In this document: positions 46,173 to 55,664 of the stretch, one piece after another
How positions within the stretch are numbered: the first letter of the stretch is position 1
How the letters are laid out: each line of letters begins with the position of its first letter
Source of the DNA: Streptomyces sp. ISL-1
GTDB lineage: Bacteria; Actinomycetota; Actinomycetes; Streptomycetales; Streptomycetaceae
Assembly: GCF_018614585.1 (NCBI RefSeq)
Contig: NZ_JAGGOI010000008.1
Location: 170,870 to 234,869 of the forward strand
Direction: 5' to 3'
Length of the DNA stretch: 64,000 bases
Notes under the pieces: generated by a model
The model's input: the letters and a program-made list of their open reading frames with translations, nothing else
Database searches by the model: none
What the model was told of the DNA's origin: nothing
Position numbers and translations under genes: made by a program

Positions 46173-47570
46173 ATGGCGCCCCAAGGCATAGCGGACACGG
46201 CTCTGGCCCGTTTCCGCCAAGAACTGACCGGGGAAGCGATCACCCCCGGTGACAAGGGATACGACGAGGCCCGCGCGGTCTTCAACGGCATGATCGACCG
46301 GCGGCCCTCCGTGATCGCCCAGTGCGAGACGCAGTCGGATGTGGCCCGGTCGATCAAGTTCGGTAGGGATCGGGATCTGGAGATCGCGGTGCGCGGCGGC
46401 GGCCACAGTGTCGCGGGCATGTCGCTGACCGACGGCGGGATCGTGATCGATCTGCGCCGGATGCGCACCGTGATCGTCGATCCCCATTCCCGTGCCGCAC
46501 GCATCGGCGGCGGGGCCACCATGAGCAACCTCGACCGCGCGACACAGCCGTACGATCTGGCGACCACGGGCGGCCGCGCGTCGACCACAGGCGTGGGCGG
46601 CTTCACGCTGGGCGGCGGATCGGGCTGGCTGGAGCGCAAGTTCGGACTGGCCTGCGACAACCTGCTCGCCGTCGAGCTGGTGACCGCCGACGGCAGCACG
46701 GTGCACGCGAGTGAGGACGAGAACCAGGAGCTGTTCTGGGCGCTGCACGGCGGCGGCGGCAACTTCGGCGTGGCCACGTCGATCACCCTGAAACTGCACG
46801 AGCTGCCCGCGATGAGCGTGGTCATGCTTCTGTTCCGGCCGGAGGCCGGACCCGAAGTGCTGAAAGCCTTCCGCGACTTCAGGCAATCCGCTCCGGACGA
46901 GGCCGGCGGTGGCTGCATCTACCTCACCGGGCCGCCGGAGCCGTTCGTGCCCGAGCCGCTGGTGGGTGAGCTCATGCTCCTTGCGCTGGTCACCTACGCG
47001 GGCAGCGAGGCGGAGGCCCGCGACGTCGTCGAGCCGCTGCTGGGGCTCGGTCACGACGGAGAGATGATCGCGGAGCTTCCGTACGCGGAACTGCAGTGCA
47101 TGCTCGACGACCCGCCCGGGATGCGGAACTACTGGTCCGCCGAGTATCTGGAGAGTTTCCCGGACGAGGCCGTGGACGTCTTCTCCTCCCATGCCTCCGG
47201 CATGCCGGTGCCCTCGGCTTCGCAGCACATACTTTTCCCGTTGGGTGGCGCGGTGGCGAAGGGCCGGGCGGACTATCCGGTGCCGTGGCGCGCCTCGCCG
47301 TGGGTCGTCCACCCCTTCGGCATCTGGGACAGCCCGCCCGACGACGAGCGCGGCAAGCAGTGGGTCCGCGACGTCCGGGCCGACTTCGCGGCCTGGTCCA
47401 GCGGCACGGTCTATCTCAACTTCATCGGGCAGGAGGGCCAGGAGCGGGTGGTGTCCAGCTTCGGCGCCGACAACTACAAGCGGCTCGCGGCGGTCAAGGC
47501 GGAGTACGACCCCGACAATGTGTTCCGGCTGAACCACAACATCCGACCGGCCCCGCCGAACGGCGCGTGA
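46173..47570 (+). CDS. FAD-dependent oxidoreductase, BBE (berberine-bridge-like) family
   Basis: 465 residues from the ATG at 46173 with GAAGGGGG five bases upstream. The PCMH-type FAD-binding domain has IAVRGGGHSVAGMSLTDGGI (His for covalent FAD) and GRASTTGVGGFTLGGGSGWL then ERKFGLACDN. The second covalent-link position, a Cys in bicovalent members, is here Ser, so FAD is probably held by one bond. The BBE C-terminus FGADNYKRLAAVKAEYDPDN then VFRLNHNI is present. Substrate unknown; such enzymes oxidise sugars or secondary metabolites. Confidence 0.9.
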   Translation: MAPQGIADTALARFRQELTGEAITPGDKGYDEARAVFNGMIDRRPSVIAQCETQSDVARSIKFGRDRDLEIAVRGGGHSVAGMSLTDGGIVIDLRRMRTVIVDPHSRAARIGGGATMSNLDRATQPYDLATTGGRASTTGVGGFTLGGGSGWLERKFGLACDNLLAVELVTADGSTVHASEDENQELFWALHGGGGNFGVATSITLKLHELPAMSVVMLLFRPEAGPEVLKAFRDFRQSAPDEAGGGCIYLTGPPEPFVPEPLVGELMLLALVTYAGSEAEARDVVEPLLGLGHDGEMIAELPYAELQCMLDDPPGMRNYWSAEYLESFPDEAVDVFSSHASGMPVPSASQHILFPLGGAVAKGRADYPVPWRASPWVVHPFGIWDSPPDDERGKQWVRDVRADFAAWSSGTVYLNFIGQEGQERVVSSFGADNYKRLAAVKAEYDPDNVFRLNHNIRPAPPNGA

Positions 47571-47711
47571 CACCCGCCGAAACCGTCAAGGGGCCTGACA
47601 ATCGCCCGCGCGGACCGGCACGGTAGCGTCCGAATCCAGGGCGACGCGGCCCGTCGTCCACGGCGGCGCCACCCGTCCGGCCCGAATGAAATGGCGAGGC
47701 GAGAGTCAGCG

Positions 47712-49364
47712 GTGGAGACCCAAGGCGGAATCACGGTGCAGCGGGCGCTGGAACTGCCCGGGCTGCGCGGCGGACTTCCGGAAGTCGTCGCCGGCGCGGA
47801 CCGGTTGCAGCGCACGGTGCGCTGGGTGCATGCCGGCGAAGTGCCGAACATCGCCTCCCTGCTGAAGGGCGGCGAACTGCTGCTCACCACGGGCCTGGGC
47901 CTGGGCACCCGGCCGGCCGAACAGCGTGCCTTCGTAAGACAGCTCGCCGACCGGGGAATCGCCGCGCTGGTGGTGGAGCTCGGACCGCGCTTCGACCGGC
48001 TGCCGGCGGCCATCGTGGAGACGGCCCGGGCCGCCGGGCTGCCGCTGGTGCAACTGCACCGCGAAGTCGCCTTCGTCTCGGTGACGGAGGAGGTCCACAC
48101 CGAGATCGTCAATGGGCACTACGCCTTGCTGCGGCAGGCCGAGGATGTGCACCGGCGGTGTACGGAGGCACTGCTCAGCGGGGGCGGGGTGCCCCAAGTG
48201 CTTCGTATCCTCGCGGACTTCACCGCGAACCCGGTCTTCCTGGAGACGGCGGACGGGCAGCTGCTGTTCGCGGCGGGCTCCGAGTCGGGGCAGGCCGGTG
48301 CGGATCCGCTCCAGGTGTGGGACGGGCTGCGCGGCCAGCGGGCCGCGCGGGAGTCACCGCCGGCCGGAACGGCCTTGGTGGACGTCCCCGGGGGCGGGCA
48401 GGGGACGGCTGCGGTACGCGCCCGGCTGGTGCTGCTGGCCGTCGGCTCGCCCGTGCTGACGGTGCACCGGATGGCGGCGGAGCGGGCGGCCGGGCTGCTG
48501 GCGGTCGTCCTGATGCAGGCCCGCCAGGAGGAGGAACTGGCGGCACGTGGTCGCGGCGACTTCCTGACGGATCTGGCGGAGGGCCGCATCACGGCGGAGG
48601 ACGCGCCGGCCCAGGCCCGCGTCCTGGGTTTCAAACCGGGCGAAGGACCGCTGCTGCCGGTCGTCATGCGGCTGGCCCCCGAGCTTTCCCCCTCCGGGAA
48701 CTGGGCGTTGCTGGCCCGGGCCGTGCTGGAGGAGCTGTCCTCGGTCGGCGTACCGGTGCTGCTGGGCGTACGCCCCGTGGAGGGCCGCGTCCCGCTGCTG
48801 CTTGGCCTGCGCTCCGAGTCCGAACGCACGGCGGTCGCGGACCGGGTCGCGGCCGCGCTGCGGGCGGGCGTGGAACGGGCCGGTCTGGTGGGGGTCCCCC
48901 CGGCCGGAGGCTGGGTCAGCTCGGGCGCGCACCCCCCGGTCGTGGTGGTCGGCATGGCGGGCGGCTGGGCGGCGGCGTCCGCGGGCCTGCGCCATGCGGC
49001 GGAAACGGCGACGGCGGCACAGGGTCTGTCCGACCGCCCGTGGTACGACGCACGCCGCCTGGACATCGACCTGCTGCTGTGGCGCCTACGGGACCACCCG
49101 GACCTGGCGGCCTTCGTGGACCGCGCGATCGGCCCGCTGCTCGACCACGACGCTGCTTCCCGTCCACCGCTGCTCCCCACGCTGCAGACGTACCTGGCCC
49201 ACGCGGGCCGCAAGGCGGAGACGGCCCGCGAACTCCATCTGAACCGCCAGACGCTGTACAACCGTCTGGCCCGCATCTCGGAACTCCTGGGCACGGACCT
49301 GGACGACCCTCAGACGGTGCTGGCCCTGAGCCTGGCACTGAGGGCGAGGCGTCACGTGCCGTGA
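47712..49364 (+). CDS. PucR-family transcriptional regulator
   Basis: 550 residues from the GTG at 47712 with a weak GCGAGAG upstream; an ATG seven codons earlier has no ribosome binding site. PucR N-terminal domain GITVQRALELPGLRGGLPEV then VAGADRLQRTVRWVHAGEVP and NIASLLKGGELLLTTG. The C-terminal HTH_30 is TYLAHAGRKAETARELHLNR then QTLYNRLARISELLG. It probably responds to a metabolite (purines or amino acids in known cases). Its target may be the flavoprotein upstream, but no operator can be singled out. Confidence 0.9.
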   Translation: METQGGITVQRALELPGLRGGLPEVVAGADRLQRTVRWVHAGEVPNIASLLKGGELLLTTGLGLGTRPAEQRAFVRQLADRGIAALVVELGPRFDRLPAAIVETARAAGLPLVQLHREVAFVSVTEEVHTEIVNGHYALLRQAEDVHRRCTEALLSGGGVPQVLRILADFTANPVFLETADGQLLFAAGSESGQAGADPLQVWDGLRGQRAARESPPAGTALVDVPGGGQGTAAVRARLVLLAVGSPVLTVHRMAAERAAGLLAVVLMQARQEEELAARGRGDFLTDLAEGRITAEDAPAQARVLGFKPGEGPLLPVVMRLAPELSPSGNWALLARAVLEELSSVGVPVLLGVRPVEGRVPLLLGLRSESERTAVADRVAAALRAGVERAGLVGVPPAGGWVSSGAHPPVVVVGMAGGWAAASAGLRHAAETATAAQGLSDRPWYDARRLDIDLLLWRLRDHPDLAAFVDRAIGPLLDHDAASRPPLLPTLQTYLAHAGRKAETARELHLNRQTLYNRLARISELLGTDLDDPQTVLALSLALRARRHVP

Positions 49365-49438
49365 CGGGCGATACGTTGCGGGATTGCGGGGTTGCCGGGG
49401 GGAGGACGTGTGCGTGGCGTCCGGGCTGCGCTCCGGGG

Positions 49439-50530
49439 TCAGGCCGCCCGCCCCGCCACCAACTCGTCGTACACGCTCAGCACCTGCGCGATCGTGTCGT
49501 CCTCCGTCGGCCAGGTCGCCGCCTGTGCCCGCCCCGCCGCCGCGAGTTCCTCCCGCCGCCCCGCGTCCCCCAGCAGCCGCGCCACCGCCTCGCCCAGCGC
49601 CGCCGCGTCGCCGTACGGGACCAGTTCGGCCGCCTCTCCCACCAGTTCCGGCACGCCGCCGACCGCTGTCGCGACCAGCGGGACGCCCAGGCGCAGCGCC
49701 TCCTGGGCGAGCAGGGAGCGGGCCTCCCAGCGGCTCGTGAGCAGGGCGACGTCAGCCGCCGACAGCAGGTCGGCGATGTCGTCGCGGCGGCCGACGAGCC
49801 GCACCGGCAGGTCCTCCGCCTCGATGCGGCGGTGGAGCGCGGCGCGCTCCCGCCCCTCCCCCGCGATCACCACCAGCGGCACCGGGTCCAGGTCGCGCCA
49901 GAGCCGCGCCGCGTCCAGCAGCGTCCCGTATCCCCGGCGCGGCTCCAGGCTGCCGACGGCCATCAGCAACGGCCGTTCCACCACGCCCAGTTCGGCTCGG
50001 GCTTTGCCCTCGATCGCGTCTGCCCGGCTCCGCGGCGCCGGCGCCGCGACCGGTGCGAGCCGGGCGTCACGGGCGCCGCGGACGCGAGCCCGGTCGACCA
50101 GCTCGGAGCAGGTGCCGAGCACAACTGCGGCCGCCCGCGCGGCCCTTCGCTCCAGCAGCCGCAACACCCTCCCCTGCGCCCGCGCCTCGTCGTCGTGGGA
50201 GCGCGTGTGCCAGGTGACGACGAGGGGTACGCGCTGCCCGCTGAGCGCCAGCGCGGTGCGTACGGCGGCGTGCAGCCCGTGCGCGTGCACCACGTCCGCC
50301 CCCGCGCACGCCGCGCGCAGCGCCCCGACCGACGCCGGGTCGCTGCGCCGCGGCACGGGCGCGAAGTGCGCCCCGGCGCCCGGGAAGTCGTAGAGGTGCT
50401 CCAGTTCGGCGGGCGCGCACACCGTCACCCGCACGCCCCGCGCCACCAGCCCCGCGGCCAGCGACCTGACGTGCGCGCTGCTGCCCGCACTGCCGCCGCC
50501 CAGCACCTGGACCGTACGCAGCTGTGTCAC
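49439..50530 (-). CDS. Family 4 glycosyltransferase
   Basis: 363 residues from the GTG at 50530 (MTQLRTVQVLGGGSAGSSAH); upstream codons lack a ribosome binding site. GT-B features: GGSAGSSAHVRSLAAGLVAR, AHGLHAAVRTALAL, MAVGSLEPRRGYGTLLDAAR and SRWEARSLLAQEALRLGVPL (the donor-binding E-x7-E region). It is convergent with pucR and is followed upstream by a polytopic PNPT-like gene 90 bp away on the same strand, suggesting a joint role in a glycan (inference). Confidence 0.88.
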   Translation of the reverse strand: MTQLRTVQVLGGGSAGSSAHVRSLAAGLVARGVRVTVCAPAELEHLYDFPGAGAHFAPVPRRSDPASVGALRAACAGADVVHAHGLHAAVRTALALSGQRVPLVVTWHTRSHDDEARAQGRVLRLLERRAARAAAVVLGTCSELVDRARVRGARDARLAPVAAPAPRSRADAIEGKARAELGVVERPLLMAVGSLEPRRGYGTLLDAARLWRDLDPVPLVVIAGEGRERAALHRRIEAEDLPVRLVGRRDDIADLLSAADVALLTSRWEARSLLAQEALRLGVPLVATAVGGVPELVGEAAELVPYGDAAALGEAVARLLGDAGRREELAAAGRAQAATWPTEDDTIAQVLSVYDELVAGRAA

Positions 50531-50620
50531 GCGCCAAGGATGCCAGCCCGTACGCACGTTCCGGCACCGCCGGGATGTCGCGGCCGTGTCAGGTACCGGG
50601 CTGACGTGTCGCGGGATCAC

Positions 50621-51412
50621 TCACATGGGGGAACCGGCAAGCCGGCTGACCTCGTCCCCGTATACCGCCGCGGCGATCAGGCCCGCCGCGTGAACGGCCA
50701 GTCCCGCGCGGCCGTTGCCCGCGGCGATCGCGGCGCCGAGGGCCGCGCCCAGGGCGTGGGCTCCGGTGTCGCCGAGCATGGTCCGCTCGCCCAGGTCCTC
50801 GGTGAGGACCGCGGCGGCGGCACCCATGGGCGCCGCCGCGAGGGCGCCCGCGGCGCCGCGCCGCAGCAGTCCTGGAGCGCCGATGCCGAGCACGGCGACG
50901 GCGGCCCGACCCGGGGCGACGTCCACCAGGTTCACGAGATGCGCGGTTCCGGCGATCACGATTCCGGCGAGCAGCTTGTCGGCCGGACGCTCCTTCAGCA
51001 GCGCGCCCGCGGCGAGCCCCGCGGCCCCGATGCCGAACAGCTTGACGGCCCCGCTGGTCACCTCGCGCTGCCGGAGCGCGGCCAGATGCGCCCGGAACCC
51101 GCGGCGCGGGTCACCGGCCCCGGCGATGTCGTCGTACGCCCCGCAGGCCCCGGCCGCGACCACCGCGAGCCCTGCCGCGCCCCGGGTCCGGGCGGGCACG
51201 GTCCCGAGCGCGGCCCCCAGCGCGGCGCCGACGGCCACGGCGGGCCCGGCGTAGAGATCGACGGTGCGGCCCGCGTAGTTCTTGCGCTGCCACTGGGCCG
51301 GGTCTCCCGGCGCACGCCTGCGCAGCGCTTCGTATACGCCGCGGGTCGCGCCGACGGCGGTGACGAACGCTGCAACACGGCTGCCGGGCCTGGGATTCTG
51401 CGCTGCTCGCAT
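50621..51412 (-). CDS. Polytopic membrane protein resembling the MraY/WecA family
   Basis: 263 residues from the ATG at 51412 with GGTGGGG upstream. It is very Ala/Gly-rich with about seven membrane segments. Features recalling polyprenyl-phosphate sugar-phosphate transferases are the Asp pair in GACGAYDDIAGAGDPRRGFR then AHLAALRQREVTSGAVKLFG, the NLVDVAPGRA loop and LGDTGAHALGAALG. It is shorter than MraY (about 360) and the conservation is partial, so it may be a divergent, perhaps inactive, member. It lies between a GT4 gene and recN. Confidence 0.6.
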   Translation of the reverse strand: MRAAQNPRPGSRVAAFVTAVGATRGVYEALRRRAPGDPAQWQRKNYAGRTVDLYAGPAVAVGAALGAALGTVPARTRGAAGLAVVAAGACGAYDDIAGAGDPRRGFRAHLAALRQREVTSGAVKLFGIGAAGLAAGALLKERPADKLLAGIVIAGTAHLVNLVDVAPGRAAVAVLGIGAPGLLRRGAAGALAAAPMGAAAAVLTEDLGERTMLGDTGAHALGAALGAAIAAGNGRAGLAVHAAGLIAAAVYGDEVSRLAGSPM

Positions 51413-51540
51413 ACGCCCCACCTTAGGGCGGCGGCTCCCCTGCCGACCGGGGGCCTGCGCCCCACCACCGGCCGTCCGGCCGTCCGTCAGGAGACCCGGC
51501 AGCAGCGTCCGCCCAGGTACAGCCTCACCGTTTCCCCCGG

Positions 51541-53292
51541 CTACCCGTCCGCCCTGGCCGTCGCCAGCAGTTCTTCCGCGTGCGCCCGTGCCGTCTGCGA
51601 GTCCTCCTGGCCCGCCAGCATCCGCGACAGCTCGCGCACCCTGTCCTCGCCCTCCAGGACCGTGACACCGCTTCGCGTCACCGAGCCGTCGTTGGTCTTC
51701 TCGACCAGCAGTTGACGGTCGGCGAACGCCGCCACCTGCGGCAGATGCGTCACGACCACCACCTGAGCCGACTTCGCGAGCTTCGCCAGCCGCCGGCCGA
51801 TCTCGACCGCCGCCTTGCCGCCCACGCCCGCGTCGACCTCGTCGAAGAGGTACGTGGGCACCGGGTCGGTCCCCGCGAAGACCACCTCGACCGCGAGCAT
51901 CACGCGCGAAAGCTCACCGCCGGAAGCCCCCTTGGCGATCGGCCGCGGCGGCGCGCCGGGGTGCGGGGCCAGCAGAAGCTCGACCTCGTCGACGCCGGAG
52001 GGGCCGTACGCCACCGGGCGGCCGCCGACCTCCACGCCTTCGGGATCCTCGGTCTGCCGGATGTCGAACGACACGCGCGCGTGCGGCATGGCGAGCGAGG
52101 CCAGTTCCGCGGTGACGGCCTCGGCGAACCGCGCCGCCGCCTCCGTGCGGGCATCGGTCAACGCCTGGGCCAGACCCGACAGTTCGCCCCGCAGCGCGTC
52201 CCGCTCCGCCGTCAGTTCGCCGATCCGGTCGTCGTCGCCGTCCAGCTCGGTGAGGCGCTCGGCGCCCGCCTCGGACCAGGCAAGGACGGCGGTGACACCT
52301 TCACCGGTCCCGCCGTACTTGCGGGTGAGAGCGGTCAGCGCGGCTCGCCGTTCCTCCACCGCTGCCAGCCGCAGCGGATCGGCGTCCAGATTGTCGGCGT
52401 ACCCGGCGAGTTCTCCCGCCACATCGCCGAGCAGGATGGAGATCTCGCCCATCCGGTCGGCGAGCGCGGCCAGCGCCGGGTCGTGGGAGCGTACGGCGTC
52501 GAGCGCCCGCCCCGCGCCCGCGACGAGCGTGGTCGCGTCGACGCCCTCCGGGTCCTCGGGGTTGCCCGCGAGCGCGGCGTGCGCGACGGACGCGGCGGAC
52601 GCGAGCGCCTCCGCGTGGCCCAGCCGCTCGGCCTCGGCGGCGAGTTCGACGTCCTCGCCCGGCCGCGGCTCGACGCCCGCGATTTCGTTCAGCCCATAGC
52701 GGAGCAGATCGGCTTCCTGGGCGCGCTCGCGGGCGCGCGTGGTCAGCTCGTCCAGCTCGACGGAGACGGCGCGCAGCCGCCGGTACGCGGCCGCGTACTT
52801 GGCATGCGGCCCGGTCACCGCGCCGCCCGCGTACCGGTCGAGCGCCTCCCGCTGCCGGGCGGGCCGCAGCAGTCCCTGCTGGTCGGTCTGGCCGTGCACG
52901 GCGACCAGTTCGTCGGCCAGCTCCGACAGCATGCCGATCGGCACGGACCGGCCGCCGAGGTGGGCGCGTGAGCGGCCCTCCGCGGAGACGGTCCTGCTGA
53001 TCAGCAGAGTGCCGTCGTCCAGTTCGGCGCCGGCCTCCTCGGCCCGTACCGCCGCCGGGCCGCCGGCGGGCACGCTGATCCGCCCCTCCACGACCGCCGA
53101 CTTCGCGCCGATCCGCACCAGGGCGGGGTCGGCGCGCCCGCCGAGCAGCAGCCCCAGGCTGGTGACGACCATGGTCTTGCCCGCGCCCGTCTCGCCGGTC
53201 ACCGCGGTGAAACCGGGCGACAGCTCGACGACCGCGTCGTCGATGACTCCGAGCGACCGTATCCGCATCTCCTCCAACACGGACCTGACCAT
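51541..53292 (-). CDS. recN: DNA repair protein RecN
   Basis: 583 residues from the ATG at 53292 with GGGGGAAA upstream (MVRSVLEEMRIRSLGVIDDA). The SMC-like ATPase has Walker A TAVTGETGAGKTMVVTSLGL, a long coiled-coil centre (about 150-370), signature GASGGELSRVMLAVEVVFAG and Walker B TYLFDEVDAGVGGKAAVEIG. RecN brings DNA ends together in double-strand break repair. It is the last gene of the tlyA-nadK-recN group on the minus strand, with a 233-bp gap after nadK; no LexA-type box is recognised in that gap. Confidence 0.96.
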   Translation of the reverse strand: MVRSVLEEMRIRSLGVIDDAVVELSPGFTAVTGETGAGKTMVVTSLGLLLGGRADPALVRIGAKSAVVEGRISVPAGGPAAVRAEEAGAELDDGTLLISRTVSAEGRSRAHLGGRSVPIGMLSELADELVAVHGQTDQQGLLRPARQREALDRYAGGAVTGPHAKYAAAYRRLRAVSVELDELTTRARERAQEADLLRYGLNEIAGVEPRPGEDVELAAEAERLGHAEALASAASVAHAALAGNPEDPEGVDATTLVAGAGRALDAVRSHDPALAALADRMGEISILLGDVAGELAGYADNLDADPLRLAAVEERRAALTALTRKYGGTGEGVTAVLAWSEAGAERLTELDGDDDRIGELTAERDALRGELSGLAQALTDARTEAAARFAEAVTAELASLAMPHARVSFDIRQTEDPEGVEVGGRPVAYGPSGVDEVELLLAPHPGAPPRPIAKGASGGELSRVMLAVEVVFAGTDPVPTYLFDEVDAGVGGKAAVEIGRRLAKLAKSAQVVVVTHLPQVAAFADRQLLVEKTNDGSVTRSGVTVLEGEDRVRELSRMLAGQEDSQTARAHAEELLATARADG

Positions 53293-53525
53293 ACGAGGTT
53301 TCCCCCATCCGATGCGACGTCGCCCCGCCTCTCGGCACGGTATGCGGGGGAAACCGGTGCCCCGGAGGCCGGGCGGGGAGTCACTCTCCGGAACGCGGCT
53401 CGTTGACCGTACGGCTCCCGCCTCGCGCCGGGATGGTCCGCTCGTACCCATTTTGGGTGAGCTCCAGATGCTTTGCTCCCCGCGCACGCGGTGATGGCCC
53501 CAGCCCCCTCACCACGGCGCGACGC

Positions 53526-54479
53526 TCAGTCCGGCGCGCCGCGCCAACCCGACACCGGCAGCGCGAACTTGGCCACCAGACGGTCCGTGAACGACGCGTG
53601 GTGCAGCCGTGCAAGACGTACGGGAACAGCCCCGCGCCGCACCACCACCCGTGCCCCCGGCGGAAGTGTGACGGTTCTGCGCCCGTCGCACCACAGCACC
53701 CCGTGCGGCGTGTGCGGCTGTACTTCAACCGCGAGCACCGAGGTGGGCGAGGTCACCAGCGGCTTGGCGAAAAGGGCGTGCGCGCTGATCGGCACCATCA
53801 GCAGCGCCTCCACCTCCGGCCACACCACCGGCCCGCCGGCCGAGAAGGCGTATGCCGTCGAGCCGGTCGGCGTCGCGCACACAACGCCGTCGCAGCCGAA
53901 GGCGGTCACCGGGCGGCCGTCGATTTCGAGGACGACCTCCAGCATCCGGTCGGGCGAGACCTTCTGCACGGCCGCCTCGTTCAGCGCCCAGTCCCGGTGC
54001 ACGATGTCGCCGTTGCTGTGCACGATGACATCGATGGTCATGCGCTCCTCGACCTCGTAGGAGCGCGTGACGACCCGGTCGACGACCTTGTCGAGGTCGT
54101 CTCGCTCGGCCTCCGCGAGGAAGCCGACGCGCCCCAGGTTCACGCCGAGCATCGGTACCCCGGAGGCCCGGGCGAACTCGGCGCCGCGCAGCAGCGTCCC
54201 GTCCCCCCCGAGCACGACCAGCAGCTCGCAGCCTTCGAGTGCGCCGGGGGTCGCCTCGCGGACCGTCTCGACAGACGGCGGCAGCGGCAGGTCGGCCGCC
54301 TCCGCCTCAAGGACGCGTACGCGCAGACCGCAGCGCAGCAACCCCTGTACGACGAGTTCGGCGCTGCGGATCGCCGCGGGCCGCCCGGTGTGTGCGAGCA
54401 GGAACACTGTTCGTGCTTGCGTCGCTGCCGGTGTCGCCGCCGATGTCGTTGCTGGTGTCGTTGCTGGTGTCGTTGTCAA
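53526..54479 (-). CDS. nadK: NAD kinase
   Basis: 317 residues from a TTG at 54479: GGAGGG lies six bases upstream, and TTGA overlaps the tlyA stop by 4 bp. The first 20 residues are TTPATTPATTSAATPAATQ, made by a short DNA repeat, then TVFLLAHTGRPAAIRSAEL. The ATP-NAD kinase core has VVLGGDGTLLRGAEFAR, NEAAV and ATPTGSTAYAFSAGGPVV. It phosphorylates NAD to NADP. The TTG start is unusual but well supported by position and ribosome binding site. Confidence 0.94.
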   Translation of the reverse strand: MTTTPATTPATTSAATPAATQARTVFLLAHTGRPAAIRSAELVVQGLLRCGLRVRVLEAEAADLPLPPSVETVREATPGALEGCELLVVLGGDGTLLRGAEFARASGVPMLGVNLGRVGFLAEAERDDLDKVVDRVVTRSYEVEERMTIDVIVHSNGDIVHRDWALNEAAVQKVSPDRMLEVVLEIDGRPVTAFGCDGVVCATPTGSTAYAFSAGGPVVWPEVEALLMVPISAHALFAKPLVTSPTSVLAVEVQPHTPHGVLWCDGRRTVTLPPGARVVVRRGAVPVRLARLHHASFTDRLVAKFALPVSGWRGAPD

Positions 54480-55288
54480 CGAGGTCCCTCCGCCACTGCA
54501 CGGTCGACTTCCGCCGGATCGAGCTCGGGCGCTCCGGCCCGGAGCCACAGAAAATACTCAACATTGCCGGAGGGACCCGGCAGCGGACTGGCGGTGACGC
54601 CCAGTACGCCGAGCCCGAGCTCCGCCGCCTTGCGCGCCACGGCCCGCACAGTGTCCGCCCGCAGCTCTGGACTGCGTACGACCCCGCCGCTGCCGAGCCG
54701 CTCCTTGCCCACCTCGAACTGCGGCTTGACCATCAGCACCAGGTCCGCGTCGGGAGCCGCGCAGCGCACCAGGGCGGGCAGCACCAGGGCGAGCGGGATG
54801 AAGGAAAGGTCCCCGACCACCACGTCCACAGGCTCTCCGATCGCCTCCACCGTCAACTCGCGTACATTCGTACGGTCCTTGACGGTGACGCGTTCATCGC
54901 TCTGCAAAGACCATGCGAGCTGTCCGTAACCGACATCGACGGCGACCACGTGACCGGCGCCCGCCCGCAGCAGTACATCGGTGAAGCCGCCGGTCGACGC
55001 GCCCGCGTCCAGCGCCCGCCGTCCCTCGACCTTCAGGCCGAGCGGCACGAAGGCCTCCAGCGCTCCGGCGAGCTTGTGGCCGCCGCGCGAGACGTAGTCG
55101 GGGTCGCCGTCGTCCGCCACGACGACGATGGCAGCGCTGGTCTCGACCTGAGTGGCGGACTTCGTCGCGGTGTTGCCGCCGACGGTCACCCGCCCCGCGG
55201 CGATCAGCTGGCTCGCGTGCTCCCTCGAGCGTGCGAGGTTGCGGCGTACCAGCTCGGCGTCGAGGCGGCGGCGGGCCACTCCTGCCAC
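54476..55288 (-). CDS. tlyA: TlyA family rRNA (cytidine-2'-O)-methyltransferase
   Basis: 270 residues, GTG at 55288 with GGAGC ten bases upstream. N-terminal S4 domain RRRLDAELVRRNLARSREHA then SQLIAAGRVTVGG, then the FtsJ-like methyltransferase with SRGGHKLAGAL, ALDAGASTGGFTDVLLRAGA, VAVDVGYGQLAW and VGDLSFIPLALVLPAL. It methylates 16S and 23S rRNA, and in mycobacteria sets capreomycin sensitivity. It overlaps nadK by 4 bp and follows a small gene 7 bp upstream. Confidence 0.93.
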   Translation of the reverse strand: MAGVARRRLDAELVRRNLARSREHASQLIAAGRVTVGGNTATKSATQVETSAAIVVVADDGDPDYVSRGGHKLAGALEAFVPLGLKVEGRRALDAGASTGGFTDVLLRAGAGHVVAVDVGYGQLAWSLQSDERVTVKDRTNVRELTVEAIGEPVDVVVGDLSFIPLALVLPALVRCAAPDADLVLMVKPQFEVGKERLGSGGVVRSPELRADTVRAVARKAAELGLGVLGVTASPLPGPSGNVEYFLWLRAGAPELDPAEVDRAVAEGPR

Positions 55289-55295
55289 GTTCGGT

Positions 55296-55622
55296 TCAGC
55301 TCCTGTGGTTGTACGAGGGTGAGGGCTGGGGACGTGCGTCGAGCGCGGTCAGCGCGTCGCGCAACCCCCGGTGTACATCCTCGTACACCTCGAGGTGTCC
55401 GTCCGCCGGGAGGTGGTCGGCGTCGACCAGTCGCTCCAGCTGGGCGTCCACGCCGGCGTCGCCGGTGGGTACGCGCTGCACGCCGAGGGGCGCGGGCGCG
55501 GCCGGTTCGTACGCTTGGGCGTCCGCCGCCGCGGGCTCGGGGCTCCCCGGCGCCACCTGGGCCCCCCGGATCTCCTGGATCCCCTGCTCCTGGACCTGCG
55601 GGCCCGGCATCGAATCGCTCAT
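55296..55622 (-). CDS. Small conserved protein upstream of tlyA
   Basis: 108 residues, Ala/Pro/Gln-rich, with no membrane helix. The C-terminal half (DAQLERLVDADHLPADGHLE then VYEDVHRGLRDALTALDA) looks helical and may be the only folded part. It ends 7 bp before tlyA, so the two are co-transcribed. Function unknown; positional conservation is recalled from other streptomycetes, not checked. Confidence 0.65.
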   Translation of the reverse strand: MSDSMPGPQVQEQGIQEIRGAQVAPGSPEPAAADAQAYEPAAPAPLGVQRVPTGDAGVDAQLERLVDADHLPADGHLEVYEDVHRGLRDALTALDARPQPSPSYNHRS

Positions 55623-55664
55623 GCCCAGACGCTATCGCGAAGCCCTGCGGTACCGTCGATCACG

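Noticed and set aside
48158..51715. 1185-codon plus-strand frame
   Set aside because: It runs over pucR in another frame and over the antisense of the GT4, PNPT-like and recN genes; the composition is typical of a GC-rich shadow.
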